Shown: positions 35,520 through 44,137 of the stretch, one piece after another
Position numbering within the stretch: the first letter of the stretch is position 1
Layout of the letters: every line of letters begins with the position of its first letter
NCBI GenBank assembly: GCA_037444575.1
Contig: JBBIME010000004.1
Location: 124,001 to 188,000 of the forward strand
Direction of reading: 5' to 3'
Length of the DNA stretch: 64,000 bases
DNA from: Bacteriovorax sp037444575
GTDB lineage: Bacteria > Bdellovibrionota > Bacteriovoracia > Bacteriovoracales > Bacteriovoracaceae
The notes under the pieces: model-generated
The model's database searches: none
The model's input: the letters and a program-made list of their open reading frames with translations, nothing else
What the model was told of the DNA's origin: nothing
Translations under genes and position numbers: made by a program

Positions 35520-36000
35520 CAGAGGTCGAATATGAACAAAGATCAAGTGCTGTTTTGAATTGGAATGATTTTGGAAGCTGCCCTTTCTTATTTAGCTCTT
35601 CACATGTGCAGGCAAGAACTTTCATGAATTCAAAAAATTTCTGGCTGGTTTTTGGACTCATTAAATGTTCCATTTGACATGAATCATTTTGAGCGGTCTC
35701 TTCATCAACACCGACGAAGTCTTTTAAAAAATAGTAAAGCAGTGTGCGAGAAGAAAGTATGCGGTGAACTTCTTCATGACCTAAGGCCGTAAGAACGACG
35801 AATTTACATTCCTCTTCCTCTTGAATGAGTCCTTTCTTTTTTAGATTATTGAGCATCGTAGACACTGACCCTTTTGTCAGATCTAGATCTTTTGCAATAT
35901 CTGTAACTCTTGCAAACCCTCTGTTCTCTTTTAATTTATGGATCGTTAAAAGATAGTGGACCATTGAGTGAGAGAGTTCGTTTTCGATTGTGTCTTTCAT
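35470..36000 (-). CDS. DtxR/MntR-family metal-dependent repressor
   Basis: Regulator of 176 residues. The N-terminal winged helix (HYLLTIHKLKENRGFARVTD, then SVSTMLNNLKKKGLI) and the metal-binding dimerisation segment (DSCQMEHLMSPKT near 105, matching the DACRMEHxxS of DtxR with its Cys, Glu and His ligands) are clear. Such proteins repress iron or manganese uptake genes when metal is bound. No metal transporter is nearby, so it may act at a distance; the genes behind it are an exported protein and a zinc oligopeptidase. An unusual Cys pair (LACTCEEL) follows the dimerisation helix. Confidence 0.88.
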   Translation of the reverse strand: MKDTIENELSHSMVHYLLTIHKLKENRGFARVTDIAKDLDLTKGSVSTMLNNLKKKGLIQEEEECKFVVLTALGHEEVHRILSSRTLLYYFLKDFVGVDEETAQNDSCQMEHLMSPKTSQKFFEFMKVLACTCEELNKKGQLPKSFQFKTALDLCSYSTSDDFIHQQKGDSHLQSK

Positions 36001-36022
36001 ACGAGGAATGTACCGCTTGGAT

Positions 36023-36052
36023 TGATAAATGTCTTACCCAAATTTGTATCAA
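36023..36052. promoter_or_regulatory. Possible promoter/operator of the DtxR-type gene
   Basis: TTGATA (36023-36028) and TATCAA (36047-36052) are inverted repeats 18 bases apart, 23 bases upstream of the DtxR-type start. On the minus strand the TTGATA could be a -35 element with TTTATC as a poor -10. It does not match the known DtxR or MntR consensus. Confidence 0.25.
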
Positions 36053-36219
36053 CGATTCAGGTACCCGTAAAGAGTGAGCGTGCCTTTAAAATCAGGCAGT
36101 AAATTCAGCCAATTAGAAGTAGCACAACCTTTATATCCTATTGATTTTATAAGTCTTTGGGATGTTCATTTTTGCCTCTTAGGGCCTTCTTTCGGCATCG
36201 ATGTAAAATAGAAATACTT

Positions 36220-37875
36220 ATGAAATATTTATTCTTTTTAGCTCTTATTCTTTTTTACTCAACTTCTGTCTTTTCGCAGACACAACCGCAGACTAATCCT
36301 GCTCCTCCAACGCACATTCAAATTTTTGGAAATGGTGGTTCAAGCGTCACAACCTCTAAAACAAATTTAACGGACCAAGAAAAACAAATTAGCCAAAATT
36401 TTGAGAACCAAGCTGGCGCGAACAAGATCATTAAAGAAAAATGTGTAGGCGACATGCAACAAGCCTGTAGTGGTCAAGAAGTGGGTGGCTCCAATTCAGG
36501 TTTAATAAAAGCTGCTGCTCAAGCTTATGCAACGATGGGACTAACAGGAGATTTTTTACAGCTTTCTAAAGGAACAGGTGAAGCGTTTAATGGTAAGCCT
36601 GCCGCAAAACCAGATGCTGCACAGACCGAAACACCAAAACCAGACGCTGCAAAAACTGAGACTGGAAAAAAAGAACAAACAAGCGACTACTGTAAATATA
36701 TTCCAGCAGCAACTGAAGCTATTGCAACATTCTCTCAAAAAAATACAGTCAATGGGTTAAGTGCCGGTGGTGATACTTCCCAAAAAGAAGCTCTTTTTAA
36801 AGCAGCTAAAAGCCATGACAGCAGAGCAGAGCAAGCTCAAATGCAAGCTTACGGTTGGTTTGGTGGAGCTGCCTGCTACATCACGAGTGTCGCAACAGGA
36901 ACATTTGCATCAGATACATCGCTATGGGTGAAATTTGGAGCAGCCGCCGTACTTGGATCTTTTTATCAGGGAGAAGTTACTGCCAATAAAGAGTACGCTG
37001 ATAAAACTCGCGCTATCGCTAACTCTCTTCCAGGAAAAGGAGCTTGTAATCCTATCACAGAAAATGAGTGTTACTGTGCGACTCCTGAGTATGCCAATGA
37101 TCCTACTTACTGTAAGGCTCAAATTGATAAGCGAAATGCTGCTAACCAGGCCTTTACAAAAGTTGCTTGCACCGACAACCAAATGCAGCTCGATCCAAAT
37201 TGCAATTGCGATAAGACCAATACGTGTATGGATAAATTTTTGCAAAACCAAGGGGCAGGAGCACTGCAAATTGGTTTAGGAACAACTAACTCTCCATTTA
37301 ATTCAATTGCCTCGCTTGCTCATGGAAGACTTGAAGGTGCAAGCTTAAATGGCCAAGCTTACGCTCAATTAGCAGCGATTGCTAAAAAGGGACTCAATGA
37401 TGCCGCTGGAAAAATTCCAGTCGGTGGCCCTTTAAACCCTAATCAAAAATTAGTTGCTGATGCTTTTATGTCAAAAGGACTTCCTGCGAGTCTGGCGCAA
37501 TTAATGGCAAAAAATCCTCCTCCACAAAGTGCTATAGATCAAGCTATGGCAAAAGTTCAAGGACTGAGCGCTGGAGCTCCTCAACTTGCTGCTATTTCTT
37601 CTGGGAGAAATGGTGTCGTTGATTTTTCTGGTGGAAACGGTTTAGGAATTGGTGGAAGAAAAAATGAAAAGAAAGGTGGCGCTGAAGATTTCATGGCCAA
37701 ATTTAATCCGGCAGCCAAAAACGCAAACAACAACGGTAAAATTTTAGAATTTGCTCAAAAAGCAGAAGCTCGTGCAGCTCAAATTACCAAATCAGATCGT
37801 CCCATTTTTGAGATCATCTCTCTTCGTTACCAGACGTCAGGAAGAAGACTTTTACAATTAGATTCGAGCAATTAA
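36220..37875 (+). CDS. Large exported Ala/Gly-rich, Cys-containing protein
   Basis: Protein of 551 residues from the ATG at 36220, which gives signal MKYLFFLALILFYSTSVFS; upstream starts would bury it. Features: a low-complexity region with a tandem KPDAAQTET/KPDAAKTET repeat near 125-145, a hydrophobic segment (about 210-255), and a Cys-rich block near 268-340 (ECYCATP, NCNCDKTNTC). The rest is rich in Ala, Gly and Asn. There is no Shine-Dalgarno sequence; TAAAAT at 36204-36209 lies only ten bases before the ATG, so the mRNA might be leaderless. No family recognised; probably envelope or secreted. Confidence 0.6.
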   Translation: MKYLFFLALILFYSTSVFSQTQPQTNPAPPTHIQIFGNGGSSVTTSKTNLTDQEKQISQNFENQAGANKIIKEKCVGDMQQACSGQEVGGSNSGLIKAAAQAYATMGLTGDFLQLSKGTGEAFNGKPAAKPDAAQTETPKPDAAKTETGKKEQTSDYCKYIPAATEAIATFSQKNTVNGLSAGGDTSQKEALFKAAKSHDSRAEQAQMQAYGWFGGAACYITSVATGTFASDTSLWVKFGAAAVLGSFYQGEVTANKEYADKTRAIANSLPGKGACNPITENECYCATPEYANDPTYCKAQIDKRNAANQAFTKVACTDNQMQLDPNCNCDKTNTCMDKFLQNQGAGALQIGLGTTNSPFNSIASLAHGRLEGASLNGQAYAQLAAIAKKGLNDAAGKIPVGGPLNPNQKLVADAFMSKGLPASLAQLMAKNPPPQSAIDQAMAKVQGLSAGAPQLAAISSGRNGVVDFSGGNGLGIGGRKNEKKGGAEDFMAKFNPAAKNANNNGKILEFAQKAEARAAQITKSDRPIFEIISLRYQTSGRRLLQLDSSN

Positions 37876-37935
37876 TTTAAAAGACATTGCCCCTATTTGA
37901 GTGCTACAATTCTGGCATTAAACAGAATTGGAAAT

Positions 37936-38670
37936 ATGAAGATGTCACTACCTTTTGATAAAACATTAATTATTATTCCTACATATAATGAAATAGATAA
38001 TATTGAAAAAATGATTCGCACCCTTTTTGGGCTTTATCCTGCGATCTCTCTTCTTATTATTGAAGATGGCTCACCAGATGGGACTGCTGCTGTCGTAAAG
38101 AATTTAATGAATGAATTCAAGAATCTTTTTATTATCGAGCGATCTGGAAAACTTGGATTAGGTACTGCTTACATTACGGGTTTTCGCTGGGCGCTTGAAA
38201 AAAATTTCGAATATGTTTTTGAAATGGATTGCGACTTCTCTCACGATCCTAAGCAAATCCCAGATTTACTTGAAGCTGCTCTTGACTCCGATCTTGTTAT
38301 AGGCTCTCGCTATATTGATGGAATTCGTATTATCAATTGGCCATTTAGAAGACTACTACTCTCTTATGGAGCTTCTATCTACACCAGACTGATCACAGGC
38401 ATACCTGTCTTTGATACAACTGGTGGATTCAAATGTTTCAAAAGATCTGCTCTTCAATCATTAAACTTTGATCGCATTATCTCCAACGGCTATTCATTTC
38501 AATTAGAGCTTAATTATAAAATTTGGGTGAAGGGACTAAAAATAAAAGAAGTTCCGATCATTTTTTATGAAAGACGTGATGGCCAATCAAAAATGGGTGG
38601 CGGAATTATTCTAGAAGCTATTTTCGCTGTCTTTCGATTGCGCTTGAAAAAAATGTTGGGAACGCTCTAA
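37936..38670 (+). CDS. GT2 glycosyltransferase, polyprenol-phosphate mannosyltransferase-like
   Basis: Protein of 244 residues of the dolichol/polyprenol-phosphate mannose synthase kind. Clear motifs: LIIIPTYNEIDNIEKMI, LLIIEDGSPDGTA (nucleotide Asp), EMDCDFSHDPKQIPDLL (metal DxD-like) and GSRYIDG, then a YSFQLELNYK/FYERRDGQSKM end. No membrane domain, so it is the soluble Ppm1 type. It would move a hexose from GDP or UDP to a lipid phosphate at the inner membrane. ATG 37936 or 37942 is preferred to the TTG at 37897, because GGAA lies just upstream of both and homology starts there. Confidence 0.85.
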   Translation: MKMSLPFDKTLIIIPTYNEIDNIEKMIRTLFGLYPAISLLIIEDGSPDGTAAVVKNLMNEFKNLFIIERSGKLGLGTAYITGFRWALEKNFEYVFEMDCDFSHDPKQIPDLLEAALDSDLVIGSRYIDGIRIINWPFRRLLLSYGASIYTRLITGIPVFDTTGGFKCFKRSALQSLNFDRIISNGYSFQLELNYKIWVKGLKIKEVPIIFYERRDGQSKMGGGIILEAIFAVFRLRLKKMLGTL

Positions 38671-39323
38671 CGAACGAGTGATCTACGTGAGAAAACTTCG
38701 TCGTTAAGTGGATTGTACATCATCAAAACAAGAATCCAGTAAAAACCAAATTCAAAGATGACATACCTTAAATCAGAAGGAATCAAGCTCACAAGACCGG
38801 CGAGAATAAGGTAAGCTCCTGTCTGAGTATAGCGTGGAAGCGGAATAGCGAAACGATTTACAAACCTTTTGATTTTTTCATATTTGCTATGAACATAAAA
38901 AAAAGGCATCACAATAAAATAAAGAGAAGCAAGAATCTTAATGGCCAATGTGAAAATAATATTATTGAGATGAAATCCATTGATCACTAAATGGTGAATA
39001 TTCACCTGCATTCTAGTGTTATGAGTTTGAAAAAATAGTGGGGAGTGAAAACCAATAATTCTTTGTCCCCAGGAAATTTCATCCATCGCAAAACCAAGAA
39101 AAACAATTCCAGACAAAATCAAACAAGTCGCAAAGATGCCTCCTCTAAAAGGCTTCAAAATACTTGCTCGATAAAAACACATGACTGAAGCAAAAAGCAG
39201 TGTATAGAAAATCATCCACTGAAAGAATCCATCTTCAGCAACCATTGCAGATTCAAAATAAAAAAGATGAGTGCGCGAAATATAGATCGCAAGAAATAGA
39301 AAAATCACCAATATGGGATACAT
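38667..39323 (-). CDS. Multi-pass inner-membrane protein of unknown function
   Basis: Protein of 218 residues with about six membrane segments. A notable motif, GFAMDEISWGQRIIGF, carries conserved-looking acidic residues at a membrane boundary; similar EISWGQ motifs occur in several uncharacterised bacterial membrane proteins. It lies 17 bases downstream of rpiB, likely in the ahcY-rpiB unit, and overlaps the convergent GT2 gene by four bases. Function unknown; a link to the lipid-sugar pathway of its neighbour is only a guess. Confidence 0.6.
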   Translation of the reverse strand: MYPILVIFLFLAIYISRTHLFYFESAMVAEDGFFQWMIFYTLLFASVMCFYRASILKPFRGGIFATCLILSGIVFLGFAMDEISWGQRIIGFHSPLFFQTHNTRMQVNIHHLVINGFHLNNIIFTLAIKILASLYFIVMPFFYVHSKYEKIKRFVNRFAIPLPRYTQTGAYLILAGLVSLIPSDLRYVIFEFGFYWILVLMMYNPLNDEVFSRRSLVR

Positions 39324-39340
39324 GAATTTTTCAAACAGTT

Positions 39341-39781
39341 TCAGAGTTTTTCTCCCAGGTCCTGAAATTTCTTTAGCCTATCAGCATGACGTCCACCTTC
39401 AAATTCACTTGAAAGCCAGGTTGTCACAATTGATATAACTTCTGCTTCAGTATTTGTGCGTGCTCCAAGACAAAGCACGTTGGCATCGTTGTGTTTACGG
39501 GCCATTTCCGCATCATAGGAAGAGCGACATAGAGCTGCTCTGATTCCTTTGTAGCGATTGGCCACTATTGATACACCGATACCAGATCCACAAAGAAGAA
39601 TGCCTGAAATTTTTTGATCGATCACCGCCTTGGCGATAGCACTTGCATAATCGGGATAATCGCTGCGCTCTGTAGAGTGAGTCCCTACATCAACAACGTC
39701 GATATTTTTTGATTGAAGGAACTTTTTTAAAAGTTCCTTCATTTCAAAAGCTGCATGGTCTGAGCCAATAGCGATTTTCAT
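39341..39781 (-). CDS. rpiB: Ribose-5-phosphate isomerase B
   Basis: Interconverts ribose-5-phosphate and ribulose-5-phosphate in the pentose phosphate pathway. The 146-residue protein has the RpiB hallmarks: IAIGSDHAAFEMKE at the start, YPDYA near 43, the catalytic Cys in LLCGSGIGVSI near 64, RAALCRSSYDAEMARKHNDA and NVLCLGART. Six bases separate it from ahcY upstream, so both are probably in one transcript. Confidence 0.95.
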   Translation of the reverse strand: MKIAIGSDHAAFEMKELLKKFLQSKNIDVVDVGTHSTERSDYPDYASAIAKAVIDQKISGILLCGSGIGVSIVANRYKGIRAALCRSSYDAEMARKHNDANVLCLGARTNTEAEVISIVTTWLSSEFEGGRHADRLKKFQDLGEKL

Positions 39782-39787
39782 AGTTAA

Positions 39788-41083
39788 TTAGTATCTGTAG
39801 TGGTCTGGTTTATAAGGACCTTCAGTACTGATACCTAGGTACTCAGCTTGTTTGCCAGAAAGTTTATCTAGCTTCACTCCGATTTTTTCAAGGTGAAGAC
39901 GAGCAACTTTTTCATCAAGGTGTTTTGGAAGAACATAAACTTTGTTTTCGTAGTTTTTGTAGTTTGTCCAAAGTTCGATTTGCGCCATTACTTGGTTAGT
40001 GAATGAGTTCGACATAACAAATGATGGGTGACCTGTTCCACAACCTAAGTTAACAAGACGGCCTTCAGCAAGAACGATTAGTTTTTTTCCTGTTGGCATT
40101 ACATATTGGTCAACTTGAGGTTTGATATTAACTTTTTTAGCTGTTTTGTTTAAGTAAGCAACTTCAATTTCAAGATCGAAGTGACCGATGTTGGCAACGA
40201 TTGCTCCATCTTTCATCATATCTAAATGCTTAGCTGTAATAACATCACAACATCCAGTAGCTGTAACGAAGATGTCACCGATTTTTGCAGCTTCATCCAT
40301 AGTCATTACCTGGTATCCTTCCATAGCTGCTTGAAGAGCACAGATTGGATCAATTTCAGTGATGATTACTCGTCCACCTAATCCACGGAATGAACCAGCT
40401 GATCCTTTACCAACGTCACCGTAACCAGCAACAACACAAACTTTACCAGCAACCATAACGTCAGTTGCGCGTTTTACTGAATCGACAAGTGATTCGCGAC
40501 ATCCGTAAAGGTTATCGAATTTTGATTTTGTTGTTGAATCGTTTACGTTGATAGCAGGCATTTTTAATTCGCCTTTTTTCATCATGTCGTAAAGTCTATG
40601 AACACCTGTTGTCGTTTCTTCTGAAAGACCTTTGATGTTTTTAATTAGTTCAGGATATTTGTTGTGAACCATAACAGTGAGATCCCCACCGTCATCAAGA
40701 ATCATGTTAAGACCTGATCCATCTGGCCACTTAAGAGTTTGCTCGATACACCAGTCGAATTCTTTTTCGTTCATGCCTTTCCAAGCAAAAACAGGAATCC
40801 CAGCAGCAGCGATTGCAGCAGCGGCGTTGTCTTGAGTTGAGAAGATGTTACAAGAAGACCAACGAACTTCAGCTCCTAGCTCAACAAGAGTTTCAATAAG
40901 AACTGCTGTTTGAATAGTCATGTGAAGACATCCAGCAATTTTTGCACCTTTCAATGGTTTTGATTTACCATATTCTGCTCGAAGCGCCATAAGACCTGGC
41001 ATTTCGCTTTCTGCGATTTGGATTTCTTTGCGTCCCCAGTCAGCAAGTGACATATCTTTTACTTTATAATCGGTAAAGGCCAT
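39788..41083 (-). CDS. ahcY: Adenosylhomocysteinase
   Basis: Splits S-adenosylhomocysteine to adenosine and homocysteine, using bound NAD. Residues 1-431 cover the whole family: HMTIQTAVLIETL near 53, the AEVRWSSCNIFSTQD region, NVNDSTTKSKFDNLYGCRES with the catalytic Lys, VAGYGDVGKGSA as the NAD-binding Rossmann loop near 220, and the C-terminal KLDKLSGKQAEYLG and YKPDHYRY tail that closes the neighbouring site. Start ATG follows AGGGGG. It feeds homocysteine to the CBS/gamma-lyase operon at 12447-15028 and clears the product of the many methyltransferases in this window. Confidence 0.97.
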   Translation of the reverse strand: MAFTDYKVKDMSLADWGRKEIQIAESEMPGLMALRAEYGKSKPLKGAKIAGCLHMTIQTAVLIETLVELGAEVRWSSCNIFSTQDNAAAAIAAAGIPVFAWKGMNEKEFDWCIEQTLKWPDGSGLNMILDDGGDLTVMVHNKYPELIKNIKGLSEETTTGVHRLYDMMKKGELKMPAINVNDSTTKSKFDNLYGCRESLVDSVKRATDVMVAGKVCVVAGYGDVGKGSAGSFRGLGGRVIITEIDPICALQAAMEGYQVMTMDEAAKIGDIFVTATGCCDVITAKHLDMMKDGAIVANIGHFDLEIEVAYLNKTAKKVNIKPQVDQYVMPTGKKLIVLAEGRLVNLGCGTGHPSFVMSNSFTNQVMAQIELWTNYKNYENKVYVLPKHLDEKVARLHLEKIGVKLDKLSGKQAEYLGISTEGPYKPDHYRY

Positions 41084-41173
41084 AATTCCCCCTAGTGGTT
41101 TTTAAAAATTGCTATAAAATAAAGCAGACTTAATATATCACTCTCTCCTCTTGCTCACAAGGTAATAAAAGGC

Positions 41174-42121
41174 ATGGCAAGTTATACGCAGATAGGCTCA
41201 AAGGAAGCCGAAGAGATTTTAAAGCTCTACGATAGATCCAGAGTCTTAAAATTGACTCCTCTATCTCTTGGAATTTCTAATTCCAACTACCGAGTTGATC
41301 TTGATAATGAATCTGTGCTCTTAAAAATATCAAACGATAAAAATCAACTTCAGCTTGCTGAAGAACAGGCCATATTGCTCTATTTACATCAACGCGGCTA
41401 TCCCTACTCCCTAAGACCTTTCTCCTTAAAATCAGGGGAACTTGTCTATACTTATGGGCCTTATTTTGGGGTTCTTTATCCATTTGTAGAAGGGATTCCT
41501 CCAGGCCCATCTGATTACACATGTAGAGAAGTTGGGGCAGCTCTAGCGGAGCTTCACTCCGTAAACCACGATCACGGTGTTTTGAAAAACTTGCGCCGAC
41601 ATGAAGCTGTGGGGTTTGGGGCCCAAGAAATTTTAAATTATTCTCAATCTTCACTGTGCCCAGAGGATTATCGCGAAGCTTTTGACTATTTTTTTCCTGA
41701 TCAATTAAAAAATTTTCTGGAAACAAATTTTGAAAAGGGGATCATTCACGGCGATCTCTACTACGACAATACTCTTTTTAATAATAATCATCTCAGTACC
41801 GTTCTTGATTTTGAACAAGCAGGAATTGGCGAATATCTCTTAGATTTAGGAATTTCTCTCTCTGGAACTTGTTTAGAGAAAGGGAGAATCATCTCTCCAC
41901 TTGTAAACTCTTATCTCTCAGGTTATGAAGCTGTCAGACCACTAACAAATGATGAAAGAAAATATCTGGATCAGGCCATTATCTTAGGGCTTATGTCGAT
42001 ATCTCTTTGGCGGATTAAACGTTTTAAAGAACGTAACTTAAATCCACTGATGGAGAATTCATACCGAGACTTGATTGTCAGAGCAAAAGACTACTACCTA
42101 ATGAAGCAAATTAAGGAATGA
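41174..42121 (+). CDS. APH-fold kinase, homoserine kinase type II-like
   Basis: Phosphotransferase of 315 residues with the aminoglycoside-phosphotransferase fold. LTPLSLGISNSNYRVDLDNE near 27-46 resembles type II homoserine kinase (ThrB2), the catalytic loop is IIHGDLYYDNTLF near 189 with its Asp, and VLDFEQAGIGEYLLDLGI near 214 holds the metal Asp. Homoserine kinase would make O-phosphohomoserine for threonine; choline or other small-alcohol kinases are alternatives. Two bases separate its stop from the following RlmL-like gene, so they share a transcript. Confidence 0.7.
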   Translation: MASYTQIGSKEAEEILKLYDRSRVLKLTPLSLGISNSNYRVDLDNESVLLKISNDKNQLQLAEEQAILLYLHQRGYPYSLRPFSLKSGELVYTYGPYFGVLYPFVEGIPPGPSDYTCREVGAALAELHSVNHDHGVLKNLRRHEAVGFGAQEILNYSQSSLCPEDYREAFDYFFPDQLKNFLETNFEKGIIHGDLYYDNTLFNNNHLSTVLDFEQAGIGEYLLDLGISLSGTCLEKGRIISPLVNSYLSGYEAVRPLTNDERKYLDQAIILGLMSISLWRIKRFKERNLNPLMENSYRDLIVRAKDYYLMKQIKE

Positions 42122-42122
42122 A

Positions 42123-43412
42123 ATGAAAGAAAAAAAGTTTTCGATTAAAAGTACACCAAAAGCAAAAGTTAATGAGCAGGGAGTGAAGGAATTTGATCAA
42201 TCGCTTTTTTTTGCATCTTGCCCAAGAGGAGTTGAACCTCTTTTAGAAAAAGAAATAAGAGACTTAGGTATTACTCGAATTGAAATTGAAATTGGCGGGA
42301 TTGCCTTTCGCTGTGAACCAGAAGAAGCTATTGATGTCTTATTATATTCAAGATGTGCTTCAAGAGTTTTCAAAGAAATCCAAGTCTACACTATTGAATC
42401 TGAAAAAGATTTATACGAGCACGCCAAAGAGAAATGGTGGGATAAAGTTTTTAGCTTAAAACAAACATTTAAAATTAATACGCTTTTTGATCGCGAAACA
42501 AAAGAGCATTTCAATAACTCCATGATTTTTTCTCAAATCCTAAAAGATGCCATCGTTGATAATTTCAGAGACAAATACGGAGAGAGACCTTCTGTTAACA
42601 AAGAAAATCCAGATATTAACTTATTACTTCGCATAGAAAGAAAACCCAGAACAAACTTTTTCTCTGCCCGTATTCTAGTTGATATGTGTGGAATCCCACT
42701 TTCCAATCGTGGATATAGAGAATCAACTCTAAAGGCCCCTCTTCGCGAAAATTTAGCAGCGGCCATTATTCTGACAACAGACTTTGATCCAGAAAAAGAT
42801 ATTTTCACAGACAGCATGTGCGGATCTGGAACATTACTCATTGAAGCTATTTTAATCAGAGCAAAAGTAGCACCGACATATATAAGAATTAGAGAATATA
42901 TAGAAAGAAAAACTCCTGTCTTTGATTTTTTAAAACATCCTTGGTTTTTAGCTGATAAAAAAACCTTGAGACTTTTTGAAGAAAAAGCGCAAGCTATTTA
43001 CAATCATTCATTAGCAGCTCTTAATGAATTGCAAACGAGACAATTTTTTGGATTTGATATCACTGAAAAAGCGTTGGAAACAACTCGCATCCATTTGAAT
43101 AATGCGCTCATTGATGAACAGATTGTAACTTTAAATAAACGAGACGCAACTAAGATTACTCCAATGGATGAACCACCTGGAATTATTATCTGTAATCCTC
43201 CCTACGGTGAACGTATGGGTGATGAAGAGACTTTAAAATCGCTGTATCACGATTATGGTGAGAATTTAAAAAAGAATTTTAAAGGATTCAGGGCCTATAT
43301 TTTTACTTCTAATCCACTACTTCGAAAATCAATTTCACTTGGCACGAGTGCACGCTATCCGTTCTACAACGGAAGTTTAGAGTGTCGATTGCTGAAATAC
43401 GATCTTTATTAG
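42123..43412 (+). CDS. rlmL: RlmL-type 23S rRNA guanine-N2 methyltransferase
   Basis: THUMP-containing methyltransferase of 429 residues equivalent to the N-terminal half of E. coli RlmKL (m2G2445). A THUMP domain spans about 60-175; the SAM site is DSMCGSGTLLIEA near 236; a second motif FFGFDITEKALETTR follows; and the catalytic NPPYGERMGDE is near 358. The E. coli C-terminal RlmK half is absent; a separate RlmK-like gene is found at 52507. The first 25 residues are a lysine-rich extension. Confidence 0.85.
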   Translation: MKEKKFSIKSTPKAKVNEQGVKEFDQSLFFASCPRGVEPLLEKEIRDLGITRIEIEIGGIAFRCEPEEAIDVLLYSRCASRVFKEIQVYTIESEKDLYEHAKEKWWDKVFSLKQTFKINTLFDRETKEHFNNSMIFSQILKDAIVDNFRDKYGERPSVNKENPDINLLLRIERKPRTNFFSARILVDMCGIPLSNRGYRESTLKAPLRENLAAAIILTTDFDPEKDIFTDSMCGSGTLLIEAILIRAKVAPTYIRIREYIERKTPVFDFLKHPWFLADKKTLRLFEEKAQAIYNHSLAALNELQTRQFFGFDITEKALETTRIHLNNALIDEQIVTLNKRDATKITPMDEPPGIIICNPPYGERMGDEETLKSLYHDYGENLKKNFKGFRAYIFTSNPLLRKSISLGTSARYPFYNGSLECRLLKYDLY

Positions 43413-43414
43413 AT

Positions 43415-44029
43415 TTAGTGAATATCTAAAATTTGTGAATAGACTGGATTATTTGTTAATTTTAATCTCTCCAGATTGTCTTTTGCTTTTTTAGCTTCAT
43501 CAGAAGTTGTAACGTTTAGTGTTTTTTCAGCTATTTTTCGAATGAAATATCCCTGCTGGGAAATTCCAACAACTGCTACAGCATGCCCTAGAACTGCATC
43601 CTGATTACTTGGATCGAGGGCTAAGGCTTTTTGCAAGTAATTGTAGCCTTTCGTTCCGTTGGACACTCCACTCACTCCTAATTTCATTGCCAGTTTTGCA
43701 TGCAAACCAGACAATCGCGTGCAAGCGATAGAACGGAATTTCGCCTCTAGCTTAGTACTTTCACAAATAGGAGTTATGCTTGATACAAAATGATTAGCTT
43801 CATCCACACTGAAATTAGTGGTTCCTGTAATCGAACTTAAGTAAGTTGAGGCTGCTTCTACTTTAACTTCGTTATCATCACTTACTTTGTCTGCGATGAT
43901 GGCCATTTTTGTGGCCAATTTTTCGTTTCCTGAAAGCACTGATGTGACCTGCGGATCACAATTCTGGGCAAACAGAGTTGTCTGAAGTGAAATAAATAAA
44001 GTTACTATTACAAATATTATTTTTCCCAT
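43415..44029 (-). CDS. Exported protein with a TPR-like unit
   Basis: Protein of 204 residues with signal MGKIIFVIVTLFISLQTTLFA and cysteines in NCDP, PICES and IACTR. One TPR-like unit is seen around KGYNYLQKALALDPSNQDAV; otherwise helical. No family recognised. The stop lies two bases from the convergent RlmL-type gene. Confidence 0.5.
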   Translation of the reverse strand: MGKIIFVIVTLFISLQTTLFAQNCDPQVTSVLSGNEKLATKMAIIADKVSDDNEVKVEAASTYLSSITGTTNFSVDEANHFVSSITPICESTKLEAKFRSIACTRLSGLHAKLAMKLGVSGVSNGTKGYNYLQKALALDPSNQDAVLGHAVAVVGISQQGYFIRKIAEKTLNVTTSDEAKKAKDNLERLKLTNNPVYSQILDIH

Positions 44030-44094
44030 AAAGACTATTATAGGCGAGGATTGGACATCTTAAAACACAGCTTAAAATTGCCCAAAGTAAATTG

Positions 44095-44126
44095 TAACAT
44101 TTGAATAAGTTGTCATGGAAATGTTA
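44095..44126 (+). promoter_or_regulatory. Inverted repeat upstream of the histidine kinase
   Basis: TAACATTT (44095-44102) and AAATGTTA (44119-44126) are perfect eight-base arms with a 16-base spacer, ending 11 bases before the ATG. The right arm overlaps a possible -10 (TTATAT). A repressor site is possible. Confidence 0.35.
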
Positions 44127-44137
44127 TATTGACGCTC

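Noticed and set aside
35470..36000. Iron/manganese regulon around the DtxR-type gene
   Set aside because: No metal transporter, siderophore or ferritin gene adjacent, and no recognisable DtxR/MntR box.
36081..36098. TGCCT/AGGCA stem in the DtxR-type/exported-gene intergenic region, considered as a riboswitch
   Set aside because: Only five pairs, no surrounding conserved motif of c-di-GMP, SAM or metal riboswitches.
41084..41173. SAH or SAM riboswitch upstream of ahcY
   Set aside because: Only about 90 bases, with a good ribosome-binding site but none of the conserved riboswitch helices.
41277..41726. Long open frame antisense to the APH-fold kinase gene
   Set aside because: Composition is unlike protein, no ribosome-binding site, and the sense gene has clear catalytic motifs.
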